31,473 bases of DNA, taken from contig JBBHKE010002302.1 in the NCBI GenBank assembly GCA_037447655.1, positions 1 to 31,473 on the forward strand. Reading direction: 5' to 3'. The notes below the pieces were generated by a model. It ran no database searches and was not told the DNA's origin. It saw only the letters and a list, made by a program, of their open reading frames with translations. Made by a program: the position numbers and the translations under genes. This document shows positions 21,378-31,350 of the stretch, piece by piece. The stretch comes from Zygnema cylindricum. Its lineage: Eukaryota > Streptophyta > Zygnematophyceae > Zygnematales > Zygnemataceae. Each line of letters begins with the position of its first letter. The first letter of the stretch is position 1.

Positions 21378-21471
21378 CAACAAAGACAAACCTTAGGACA
21401 ACAACTAAGGTTTGATGGAATAATCAACAAAGACAAACCTTAGGATAACATCTAAGGTTTGATGGAATAAT
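21378..21471. repeat. 47-bp tandem repeat, two copies, each a hairpin
   Basis: Units 21378-21424 and 21425-21471 differ at only a few positions. Each contains AAACCTTAG followed by CTAAGGTTT, an inverted pair that could fold as a hairpin. A degenerate third start (CAACATAAACAAG) follows. Confidence 0.85.
21402..21424. repeat. 23-bp direct repeat, right copy (inside 47-bp unit)
   Basis: Exact copy of 20283-20305. It is the second half of the first 47-bp tandem unit; a near copy ends the second unit (21451-21471). Confidence 0.8.
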
Positions 21472-21761
21472 CAACATAAACAAGTCCTAGGCCAAATGCA
21501 TAAACAATGCATATCAATATATATAAAATAACACAAATAAATAATAACAAACGAATGCATCACACATAGACAAAAGTATAATCAAAGTATAATCAAATAA
21601 TCATTATATCATTCAAATTGCATGACCTAATCGACAACCCTAAAATACTACATCTTTGGTCCCTACTTTTCTAACCAGCATTGATGAATTAATTCCGAAC
21701 AAAGCTCATTCATATATATACACTTGTGAGCTGCCAACGAATCACTAAGTGTCAAAATAAC

Positions 21762-22205
21762 TAGTGTTGGGTTTCGGGTAGTTTCATATCGCGATAATTT
21801 CGATATTCGATATATCGAATATCGATCGAGCAGATTCCTCGATATATCGTACCGGGACCAACATAAATTATCGCGATATATATCGCAAAAATTGCATATC
21901 CGTACAGTCAGAGTACGGAAAACCGTACGAAAAAGAGTACGGATAATCGTACGAAAAATCGTACGGATTGCCCTCCCCCCCCCCCCCCCCCCAACCCCCC
22001 CAACTGAGCGCGGGGGGGGGGGGGGGGGGGGGGGGTTTGAAAAAAATTGTAAAATTTTCATTTTCGATATATCTTCGATACGATATATCGGCGATATATC
22101 CCGATAATTTGAAATTCGATATATCGAAGCGATATATCGAATATCGGGTACATGAAATTCGATATATATCGAATATCGGCAATGGGTCCTCGATACCCAA
22201 CACTA
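21762..22205. mobile_element. Family A hAT-like MITE with 8-bp target duplication
   Basis: The element starts TAGTGTTGGG and ends CCCAACACTA. A perfect AAAATAAC lies on both sides (21754-21761 and 22206-22213). TAGTGTTGGG-type ends plus 8-bp duplications are the hAT signature. It is 444 bp and non-coding. Both arms are packed with about nine GATATATC palindromes, and the centre is a C-run/G-run hairpin at about 21971-22035. Several CGTACGG/CCGTACG palindromes lie between. Confidence 0.85.
21971..22035. repeat. C-run/G-run hairpin
   Basis: A run of about 20 C with one T and two A interruptions is followed after a short spacer (AACTGAGCGC) by about 24 G. It can fold as a GC hairpin and is the centre of the hAT-like MITE. 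Exact run lengths in an assembly should be treated with caution. Confidence 0.9.
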
Positions 22206-22508
22206 AAAATAACCAACATAAATTACGTAACTGTCATTAAGTTCTATTTAACCATAATAGCCCATTACTAATAAATAAATTAATCGTAAGCGCACACCTG
22301 AAAGTCAAGCAATCGTAAGCGTACACTTGTCTGCAAATACGACACATAAAGACACACAAATTAAACTTTCGATACCCTCATTGATCACGTAAAATATACC
22401 TATTTTAATCAGCACTAAATCATTATTTCTAATAAGACAAAACATTGATGTTTCAAATATTTACACTGACACATCCACAAATCTGCGTCATGAGTGACAA
22501 CTTGCTTA

Positions 22509-23293
22509 GGCTGCGGCCCCATGTGGCTAAGTTCGGGTTTTTTTCTGTCGTTTTCCTTTATAACTTAGCGCCGTACTGCCTAAGTTGCGACCGTACGAAG
22601 AAATCGCAAATTTGTAAAGTACAATTTGCGTCATTCTTGAACTTAGGATGTACGAAATTTTGTCGTCTTGCGGTTTTTCGACCCACTGTCACGTCATTTT
22701 CAAGCTTATCATAAAACACATCGGCACTGTGTTTTAAGCTAAGCAAATCCGTCTACACCAATCTGAAAATATATTCCCACGTGTGAAAAGATTTTAGAAG
22801 TTTTGACGACGAAAAAAAGTACAGGGTTTGTTTGTTTTTGTCGGCTTGCATGTTGTACGGTTTTTTTTTTGCAGGGGTCTCGACGCTGCAGTGTCATTTC
22901 ACGCAAAGTTGAAAAGTCTGCGAACGTGAAAAATCTGCGAAGTAATGGCGGCCGGACGGGAGAGGTTCACGTCAAGGCATTTTGCACAGCCACGGGTGCA
23001 AGGCTGTACGTCAACGATGTCTCGCAAAGACATGCGACATACCAAATCCGCAAATCGTTTCAAAAATTACGATGCGTCTTGCGACGCTTCAAAAAGTTTC
23101 AAGAAAATATGGTGCGTCATCACAAATTGTACACGGTGACAGCCGTCACGGGCGTTGTCGACGTATACAATTGTCACAAACTTAAGTAATAATTTTGAAT
23201 GAACACATAGAGACACTTGAAATCCGGGTCCGCCGGATCCGCGCTAAAATACAAAGTAAGTACGCTAAGTTACAACTACATGGGGCCGCAGCC
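22509..23293. mobile_element. Family H element H3, inverted near-identical copy of H2
   Basis: This 785-bp element is the reverse complement of 6492-7275 with only scattered substitutions and a one-base homopolymer difference. It has the same GGCTGCGGCCCCATGT ends and its own TTA duplication (22506-22508 and 23294-23296). A 128-codon frame at 22803-23189 is open here but interrupted in H2, and I do not recognise its product. High identity with intact duplications implies recent transposition. Confidence 0.85.
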
Positions 23294-23296
23294 TTA

Positions 23297-23950
23297 GTCA
23301 CTTGTCGATAAGTCCACGCAGCAAGCCAATATCACATACGTACGGCCCACTTGATCATACATCCTCAAAATAGTGTGATCCATCAAAAAGCGGTGGACGC
23401 CGTCCGCCTTCAAAGTACAACACAATCCACTCGTTGAAATAATACGGTACCATCAAAATCTTGTCCGTACCGAAAACCGCGTACTTCGTCATAAATGCCG
23501 CACGTCAAAATTGAAGTATACTTATCCAAAAAGATTCTTTTGTACCATCGCGTACTTTCCATAATTGTCGCCCGTCACATTAGGTTCCGTACGGCCGACG
23601 TACAATTTAAATATTTCAAACATTTCATATCGGATCACTTGGCGATCCGCCGTCTATTTCCCAGAGCATTCCACACCACTCAATTTGTTCCTTACGTCAC
23701 ATAAATTTCACTCGTACACTTACTCTCCCAATCCGCAAATCTGTTCAAGCCTCCACAGTAATTCCAATAATTACGTGCGCACACAAATATGCGCACGCAT
23801 GTACGAAACTGAATCTTCCTAAAAACAACAATATGATCCAGGCTGTCTGATGGTATACTGAAGTCGTTGTCCTAAAGAGAGAATATAATTTGATTTGCGC
23901 CTTATTCTTTAACTTAAAAAAAAGAAAAAGGGCTGACTTTTTTAAAAAGC
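23297..23950. other. Spacer after H3, no gene seen
   Basis: Rich in CGTAC and GTACGG words. Open frames reach 85 codons on the + strand without recognisable similarity. Its word content recalls family H interiors, but no aligned block was found. Confidence 0.4.
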
Positions 23951-23952
23951 TT

Positions 23953-24175
23953 GATGGTAAACCATATGAGTTCATGGGAACAAAAGGAAGTAGCCTGGCA
24001 AAAACTGAAAAACTACATGTCGGGGGAAGAAATAAAAACGATAAGCATGGTAAAAGCAACGAAAAACGAAAAGATGGCCGGTAAAGTGAAAACACCCAAA
24101 GAAGCAAAAAGCAACAAGCGAATCACCAAACGAAACATCAAAGGAAATAGCCAACATCTATCAACAAACTTTGGG
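23953..24175 (-). mobile_element. 5'-truncated relative of the LINE 3' end
   Basis: On the + strand this A-rich stretch begins GATGGTAAACCATATGAGTT and continues with AAAACTGAAAAACTACA. Both blocks recur in the same order and orientation at 15114-15180, at the 3' end of the retrotransposon (GATGGTAAACCATCTGAGT). Similarity fades toward 24175. A piece holding only the 3' end, in the same orientation, is what 5' truncation of a LINE leaves. The 60-80-codon open frames here are a by-product of its A-richness. Confidence 0.5.
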
Positions 24176-24240
24176 TGGGGCTCCATCATTTAACTTAGGG
24201 TGGGGCTCCATCATTTAACTTAGGGTGGGGCTCCATCACG
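24169..24240. repeat. 25-bp tandem repeat, 2.9 copies
   Basis: Three head-to-tail units, 24169-24193, 24194-24218 and 24219-24240, share the core GGGTGGGGCTCCATCATTTA. The first differs by one base and the last is cut short. It starts where the truncated LINE relative ends, so it may mark the old insertion junction. G-rich runs are spaced regularly on the + strand. Confidence 0.9.
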
Positions 24241-25202
24241 CGAAAAGAAAGGGTGTTTATTTAAAACTATACATTTTCGTACCAAACTGTACTGCTTCAT
24301 TTCTTTTTTATACATATAAAATATGTCGCATAAACATTTAACAAGATTCTTCAACTTTTGGGCGACAACTTCGATCGTACGATTTTATGTTTTACCCATT
24401 GTTTGTGTACTGTGGTCCACTATTCTGAAAGAGGATTGTCATCCACTGTCCTCAAAAAAGGCACTAGCCACACAGTAGACATGTACGATCGGTACATTTG
24501 GAAATAAAAGTTATGTTTTACGACGGACAACCGATGACAATCTAACTCTTGGAAAAGGCCATGTGCCTTTAGTTAGGGTGGATTCAAATCCACCGAAACT
24601 GACTTAAAAGTTTTACAAGAGGATATCCGCTGGCCCTCCTTTTGCCATCTATCGAACTTCACGGAAACGACTTTGCGTTTAAAACATAACAACGCAATTT
24701 TATAAAGTACCCACATATAAATCTTAAAATTCAATACTTTCTACAACTTTTGAATTTCGGTTGTATGTACAAATACGACATTCAAATTTTGTGCTTTTAA
24801 AATCTTTAACTATTTTTGGCGTCTAAACAAGAACCTATGTGGTACCAGTCGCAGTAAAGCACGTACATGATAGTTCATAGCAAATGACATGGCAAGGAAA
24901 TGGGAGTGAAATTATGTTGGGCAAGATCTTATGGATGATTTTTTTTCCAAAAGTAATAAAACGTCAACGGTAATAACGTACAAGCCTTTATATTTAGTTA
25001 AAAAGTGGAGTGAAGTCATGTGCACACCACCCAAAAAAACTCTTAGAACTTCAAGAAATTCATTATCACGGCCAATATTGAGACGCTTCATCCAGTTTCC
25101 ACGCAAGCTGTTCAATAAAAACAGGCTCTTTTTAGTTCTGAAAATCGACATCTTTCTTCCTTCCTTCCAATGAAACCAACAAGAAACTTACACTTGGAAG
25201 AG
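24241..25202. other. AT-rich spacer before H4
   Basis: No gene seen. A perfect short palindrome, GGTGGATTCAAATCCACC, lies near 24577. Open frames on both strands near 24912-25173 are mutual shadows with no recognised product. Confidence 0.45.
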
Positions 25203-25205
25203 TAA

Positions 25206-26436
25206 GGGTATGTCCCTATGTGCATAAGTAAGGGTTTTTTCCTGTCGTTTTCCTGTAAAACTTAGCGCCGTACTGCGTAAGTTGCAACCGTACGAAGAAA
25301 TCGCAAATTTGTAGAGTACAATTTGCGTCATCCTTGAACTTAGGATGTACGAAAATTTGTTGTCATGTGTTTTTCGACCCACGGCCACGACAAAAAACGT
25401 CATCTTCAAACTTATCTTTAAAACACATCAGCGATGTGTTTTAAAACTAGGTATTTTCGATAAACACATAGGAACATATATTAGCACGTGCCGTAATTTT
25501 CAAAAAAAATCAAACGATTTCCTAAGGACAAGGAAATGTACAGAATCCGCTATGTTCTGTCCGTTTGCGTCCATCAAAGTACACTATTTGTTTTGTTTTG
25601 TCAGGTTGTGCTCAGTACGGAAATTTCTGTTTGAGGGGCCTGAACATTCCGACGCCATTTCACTAAAAGGTGAGAAATCTCTGAAGCCACATCAAGTCGC
25701 ACTCGCCGCCCCTTCAAACTTCATTATTCCGCATTCTTCCACCAGGCCGGCTTTAGTAAAGCGGTGGGAAGCGGGAAAAAACAGTCAGAGTGAAGTTTCC
25801 TGACCATTGCCAGGAGGTATTCAAGCATTTTTTCTGCCTTTTAAATAAAAAACACAATTATTATTATTATCTTATTCATCTCAGACAATGGCGGCTGATA
25901 AGTTTTATTTTTTAGGTTGTTTCATCCGAAAATCTTAGCTCGTTTTTACACGGCTTGAATAACAAAAAGAAAATATAAAAAAATCATTGCGCTTAAAATG
26001 GTTTTATTATGTCACACTCAATCTACTGTACAAATCAGTTGTATTAAAATCCATCATACAATTAGACGCAACCATATCATTATAATGAGCCTTAAAAGAC
26101 CGTACAGGAAAGGTAACGTACAGGAAAGGTAGCGGAAACGGCACTTCTTTAGCCATGGACATCCTCCATGGATTGTCGAAATGTTGGGCGTCTACAAATG
26201 TCACGCAAGGTTATGCAACGTCCAAACTCCAAAGCAATTTTTCACAGTTTGGTGCGTCATCATTGATTGTACACGGTTGACAGCCGTCACGGGAATTGTC
26301 GACGTATACAATCGTCACACCTTTAAGTGACAACTTCGTTTGTAGCACATAGGGACACTTTGAAATCCGGGTCCGCCGGATCTGCGCTAAAATACAAAGT
26401 AAGTTCGCTAAGTTACAAGTTCATGGGGATATACCC
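25206..26436. mobile_element. Family H element H4, diverged 1.2-kb copy
   Basis: It is oriented like H3. The left part shares CTTAGCGCCGTACTGCGTAA and the following 150 bp with H3. The right part shares GACAGCCGTCACGGG, GTCGACGTATACAAT and CCGGGTCCGCCGGAT. The ends differ: GGGTATGTCCCTATG on the left and CATGGGGATATACCC on the right, imperfect inverted repeats. Flanks are TAA and TTA, one base from a matching duplication. The middle is about 450 bp longer than H2/H3. Confidence 0.65.
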
Positions 26437-26605
26437 TTACTTTCCAGTTTAGAGGAGCACTCGCTAATTGAAAGGAAACTTTAAAGATTTTTGACATGAA
26501 TTACTGTGGGGCATTGCACCTTTGATAATAGCACCATCTCTTTCAGCCCACTCTCCAACGAGCTCTTCAAATCCTCGTATATTTCGTATTTTTCGTAAAA
26601 TTTTC

Positions 26606-27120
26606 TACACCGTGAATCGTAATTAGCGTTAAGAAATAATTGGTGTAAAAAAAAAATTAGTGTTATTAACTCTAATTTGGGTTTTTTTGTTTTTTCAAAA
26701 AAAAAAAAACCTCTAATTTATGAATAACTCTAATCTGGGGTTTTTTCGTAATAGTTATCTGCGCTGAATATCTTTACAGTAAATTAGGTACACGTACAAA
26801 ATCTGACAAAACATACATTTTCGCGTCATTATGACGTTTGCACTAGGCTGTTTGTGAAAACGCAGTTACATGATAAAGCTCTGTATTAAATCATTTTTCG
26901 TACATTTTTACTTAATAAAGTACAATTTTGCACGGTCGGTCACCGAACCGTATGCCACACTATTTAAAACGGCACTATATTAGAGTTGTTAACGCAAAAT
27001 TCAAAAGTACTTTAAATAATGTAAAAGAACATTTAGGGTTATTTATTCTATTTTGGTTCAATTTCAAAATTTGGGGGCACTTAATTAGAGTTATTAACGC
27101 TAATTGCGATTCAAGGTGTA
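26606..27120. mobile_element. Family M MITE, about 515 bp
   Basis: It starts TACACCGTGAATCGTAATTA followed by GCGTTAA, and ends with the inverted counterpart TTAACGCTAATTGCGATTCA followed by AGGTGTA. AATTAGAGTTATTAAC blocks recur inside. It may be two adjacent copies, since a further ATTAGAGTTGTTAACGC lies at about 26980. A 127-codon open frame at 26928-27311 crosses its border and looks accidental. Confidence 0.6.
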
Positions 27121-28046
27121 CTGTACCGCGCCCTCCCAACGACATGCTTTTGGGTACAAGTGAGGTTCAAGAAAAGCCGGTGAAATATCCAGCTTCTCCA
27201 CAAAATAGTTTTGTTTGTTTGTTCTTTTGTGAGTTTTTTTTCGGTTTCATTTGGCCTTCCCTGTCTTTTGCTTCGAATAATCTATTTTTTTTCGATATTA
27301 TCGCCTTATGAAGCAATCAAGAGATAAAAGGTAAATGGAACTGATTTAACAAAAAACAGATTTACTGTTGCTTTCGATGATCATGACACAAAAAAAGCCA
27401 CTAAACTGCTAAACATTTAATGAATCGCTGCATAACACTTTCGACTTAACGATATGAAAAAGATAGAAAAGATGGCTTATTGCAAAAGTCGGAGCAATCT
27501 CTAATTAGAAAAGCATTTAGTTTTATAGGGTTGATGTATCAAGTATAAAATCCTTTACTTACTGTCATGCAGTTTTGATAAAGCTTCATTGCCATCAGTA
27601 ACTGTACTTTTTCTCTATAGAAATTCCAATTGCAAGTCCAGTCTAGGAACTCCATTCAGAGCTCAAACCAAAAAAAAAAAACACACACTGCATGCAGCAA
27701 ACATACAGAAAAAAGCAATACAAAGAGGAAGATCCAAACACTAAAACAGTAAAAAGTTATTCTCTTATGACGAAAAAACCTGATACGATTCGAATTACAA
27801 CTGTGTGACTTCTTCGTTACAACAGGAGACACGATCTCTGACGCATTTCACATATATTACTCCCATGATGTGACAGGACGTCACAAAACCATCGAAATAG
27901 ACTACACTCTGGGAAATCTGCACTCGGTAAACCCTACGAAACCCTGCAATAACCTTAAAGAAACCTTACAAAACCCTAAGAAAACCTAACAAAATCCTTT
28001 GAATAAACGGAACTGAAGTAAGCTGTTCGTTCCGTTGGTCCATCAG
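27121..28046. other. 3' flank of TAF2
   Basis: Non-coding. The part nearest 28046 should be the TAF2 3' untranslated region (- strand) and contains the telomere-like motifs. The remainder is AT-rich spacer. Confidence 0.5.
27927..27992. repeat. Degenerate telomere-like AAACCCT motifs
   Basis: TAAACCCTACGAAACCCTGC and AAAACCCTAAGAAAACCTAA lie within 66 bp, with two further CCTTA variants. AAACCCTAA is the plant telo-box, one unit of the (TTTAGGG)n repeat. It lies 55-120 bp beyond the TAF2 stop codon, likely in its 3' untranslated region. Confidence 0.55.
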
Positions 28047-30393
28047 TCAGTCACTGAAGGACCTCACTGATGGAGATGGACTGTCTGGAGGCTGTGGCTG
28101 TCCCTCTCCTCCTGACAAGTAACCCTGGTTCCCTTCTCCCTCTGGTTTTACTTCACATGCCTCGAAACCTTCCTCACGATCCTCTTCCTCTTCTTGTGTC
28201 GCCGTCAAGTTCCATCCATCCGAGGCTTCTCCTCCTGCCCCTTCTTGACTCTTCCCTTCTGGACTCTTCCCTTCTCGACTCTTCCCATCTTGACTTTTCC
28301 CTTCTTTCGAGGACTTGTGCTTCTTGTGTTTCTTTTTGCGTTTATGCTCTTTACCACTATGACTCTTTTCCTTTTCCTTACTATGCTTCTTCCGTTTCTT
28401 GTGTTTTTCCGACTGTAGTGGTTCCACTGCTTCTGAAGAAGCTCCCACTCTCACCGGGCTTGTCACGTCACAAACCAGTTGACGTTTTTCGGGCGAAGTT
28501 TGGTGCAAACCGATACCACTCAATCTCGTGGCAAAAGCAACATCGTCCGACGAGGCAGCAGTAGTTCCCACCACTAGCTCCCCTTCTCTCTCCCTCCACT
28601 CTTTCTCCCCCTCTCTCTCTCTCTGTCCCTACTTGTTCAGGACTCGATGTGGTTCCTTGCAAAGAAGAAGTGGATGGGAAATCTTGTAACTCCCTTTTCC
28701 TACTTGCAGTTGACTTTGGGAGATGTGAAATGTCATTACTTTTACCCGGAGGTGTCACAGAGGAGGGAGCCAGTTCTTCCTGGGAAAGAGTTTCGGAGGA
28801 CAATTTGGGCATCTTGATTTTTAAGACTCCCACACGAGGATCTTCTTGACCTCTTTCTTGAACTCTTTCGGCAGGTGGAGGCATAGGAGTCCTATCGCCT
28901 CCATTGGATTTCTCCTTCTCCTTCTCCTTTCCGGGCAAAGCTCCTGGTTGAAGTTTGAACTTCACATTCAGTTTCTGAATGGACTCCTTCACTCGAGAAA
29001 TTCGGACAGTGAGACCTTTGTCACGTCCCGGCCATTGCTCCGTTTCTAGCGAGCTTCCTGACTTTCTCCACAAATTTCCGGTCCTACACAAGTACCGTTT
29101 TCAAAGAAGGATTAAGTTAAAAACCAAAACATTTTTTAAGAAAAAAAAGTGACCCAACAGCAGTAGCTTTGTGTCAAACTACAAATAGAACTTGACTGAA
29201 GAAAGAAAGAATATCGAGACTAGCCGAAGGAAAATTTTCCAGTGATAAATGTGGCTCCAAAAAAAAACCAACTTTATGTCTACTAAACAAAAAAACTAAC
29301 AGATGAACACGGAAGGAAAACTCCCCTGCATTGCTATTAGAGACAGTAAACTAGTAACTTAGTAATGTTAACACTAAATTAGAATGAACTAACACTTTAT
29401 GAAAGTTAATGACATTATATGCCAAGTCGCTATTGTGGGCCACCTAACGGAATAGTGTTTCTACCACTAATTGAAGATTTTGGGGAAAAAAAACACTCAC
29501 TCGAGTCGAGTGATTAATCCTAACAGCGAGAAGATAGGCCGTGTCAATACACTTACCGGTTTGCCAGGCTTTGCAAAAGAACATATGTCGAGTGACGAAG
29601 TGTCACATTATTGAAAGCCGCGGAACTTTGAAGCAAAGCGAGAAGAGTGGACCGGATTCGCATGGCTTCCTGTCTCCCCTCTAAAAGGAATTGCCGAACT
29701 TTCTGAGCCGTAAACTTCATCAGCTTGTGTTGAACTGAAGAGGATAAGGAAAAAAATCTCAAAAAAAGGTCTCAGGATTTTGAATCGTAACATGTAGGAA
29801 ACCTCATTCGAGTGGGAAATACAGGGATGCAATTATTTTCCTTTTCATTTGAACAACAAAACTGATATTTTTTCTCTAACTTGGCGTAAAATTTTATCTA
29901 ACGACACCTGTACACTGCCAAAAACTAGGACAAAATCGAAGGCAAAACAATGCCGGGAAAAGAGCCTCTGCAATTTATTTCTAAGCCTCAAACACAAAGG
30001 TTCAACAAATTAAGAAAAAACCACATGGTCAAAAAATATTATGAACATTAGAGACCATCTAAAATCACCACCTATCTCTTCATTTTGGTTCCTCTGAGAT
30101 ATGCATTCATTCGGAAAAGGTCAAAAAAATGACAAAAAACGAAAGAAACGACAAGAAACAAAAAATCACCAAGTCCAAAGAGGATTACCGCAGAGTGGTG
30201 GCTGTTTAAGAAGCTGTTGCAGAACTAAAGTAAGGGCAGAAGCAGTCCCTCCTCCCCCTTCTAATCTAAGAGTGATCTGTGCCTCCATTGCTGCAAGCTG
30301 GACTCGCCCTCCATGGCCCTCTGTCCCATTTGCCAGAGGCTGGAAAAGGGTCTCAAGACGTCTCACCTGGAACCCAATTCCCCTCTCAGGTTC
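28047..30393 (-). CDS. TAF2: TFIID subunit TAF2, C-terminal part (5' exons outside window)
   Basis: Three exons on the - strand: 30393 (or 30366) to 30189, 29734-29557 and 29083-28047. Splice sites are good: CG|GTAATC, TCTTCAG|TT, CG|GTAAGTG and TGTAG|G. They restore codons GTT (Val) and CGG (Arg) across the introns. TAF2 is the M1-peptidase-like and HEAT-repeat subunit of TFIID, which helps promoter recognition by RNA polymerase II. The first two exons give VQLAAMEAQITLRLE and, later, AFNNVTLRHSTYVLLQSLA, which align with the HEAT-like end of plant TAF2 (AFNNVFLRH in my recollection of the Arabidopsis protein). The last exon starts RTGNLWRKS, is disordered, and carries a Lys/His-rich tail, as many TAF2 proteins do. 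Between about 28640 and 28468 the reading frame changes beside a GA tract: either a small unannotated intron or a frameshift. I found no further exon up to the right edge, so the upstream intron exceeds 1 kb. Confidence 0.8.
28241..28310 (-). repeat. 15-bp coding minisatellite in TAF2
   Basis: Read on the - strand, about five 15-bp units encode a degenerate xGKSx five-residue repeat (EGKSQDGKSREGKSPEGKSQ). It follows the Lys/His-rich tract of TAF2. The length is a multiple of three and the frame is kept. Confidence 0.75.
29329..29545. mobile_element. Family M-like MITE in a TAF2 intron
   Basis: Between two TAF2 exons lies a segment whose right end (ACTCACTCGAGTCGAGTGAT, then CAGCGAGAAGATAGGCCGTG) is the inverted relative of the block in GUN1-like intron 6. 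GCTATTAGAGACAGTAA marks the left end. It stops only about 10 bp from the 5' splice site at 29556. Confidence 0.45.
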
Positions 30394-31350
30394 CTAAACC
30401 ACACTATATTTCTTGCTCCCTTTTTTTAGGAATTATAAATAATCACACATACGGGATAACTGGCATTACTGGCCAATATTCGCAGTAATTGCACTAGAAA
30501 ATGTATGGTCCGGGGAAAAAAAAAAAACGTAATCGACCAGAAAAATTTAATCGCAGTGACGCCAGGGATCGTGTATTGTGTAATTAAGCGTATCTTAAAG
30601 GCAATTCCAAACATGAACAATATTACTTAAGAATGAGTAAAAGAATATTAAGTAAGAGATAGTGACAACAGTCAGCTGCAGGGGAAACTGCAACTTCTTC
30701 GTCAGTGATCACACTATTTCTTGACCCCCCACCTATAAAGGACACATCAAAGAGCCTCTTCCCATGTTGGTCGTCTCCTCTTCTATTAAAGAAAAGGTTT
30801 TCAATTCTAGTTTCCATGTTACTTCAATGTAAATAAAACTGGAAAAGCTAAGCGTGAGAAGACTTGTGAAAAAAAACTTATGTATTAATTTCTTCTGGGT
30901 GAATGAAATAGCAACCATATGTTGGCGTGTAGTCAAATTCATGACAATTTATGCACACAAATTTGAGATAATAGTTGATGAGAACACGGCAAAGCACCAC
31001 AACTCATTGACTCGACTCATTGAGTACGTTGTAAGAGACAGAAAAAACCTTTGATAGCATACAGTCCTCTTCGGTTTTCTAGAGGGTCAGGAGCCCTTTA
31101 GATTTAAATGATTACTTGAATTTGCAAAGCTACATGTCCAAACGAAATGTTTGTAAATTCGCAAACAACAAACTTTATTTTCCTTCGATCGAACAGAAAA
31201 GGCAACACAGAAAGAGGGCCAAATATTCAATGGACTGGCAAATCATTTGCTGTGAGGAGACATCTAAATGTACTACTGAGTCCGCTAGTGACTAAAAACG
31301 TAAGTGGTACACATTCTTGCTCTCACTCTCTCTGTCTATACATATAAATC
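30394..31350 (-). other. Probable TAF2 intron, continuing past the edge
   Basis: On the - strand I searched for upstream TAF2 HEAT-region exons and found none. Open frames up to 69 codons lack similarity. It is therefore read as intron sequence, AT-rich and ending in the GA tract. Confidence 0.45.

Noticed and set aside
21868-22240. Overlapping Pro/Gly-run frames
   Set aside because: Translation of the C-run and G-run hairpin in a non-coding MITE.
23745-24193. Opposed frames of 61-120 codons
   Set aside because: They lie over the A-rich LINE 3' fragment and give Lys- or Phe-rich products typical of A/T-rich shadows.
24560-24600. GGTGGATTCAAATCCACC resembling a T-arm
   Set aside because: A perfect short palindrome, but no A-box or acceptor stem at tRNA spacing was found.
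28070-28564. 164-codon + strand frame, Leu/Pro/Ser-rich
   Set aside because: Antisense of the TAF2 lysine-rich tail; its composition is the complement of Lys and Glu codons.
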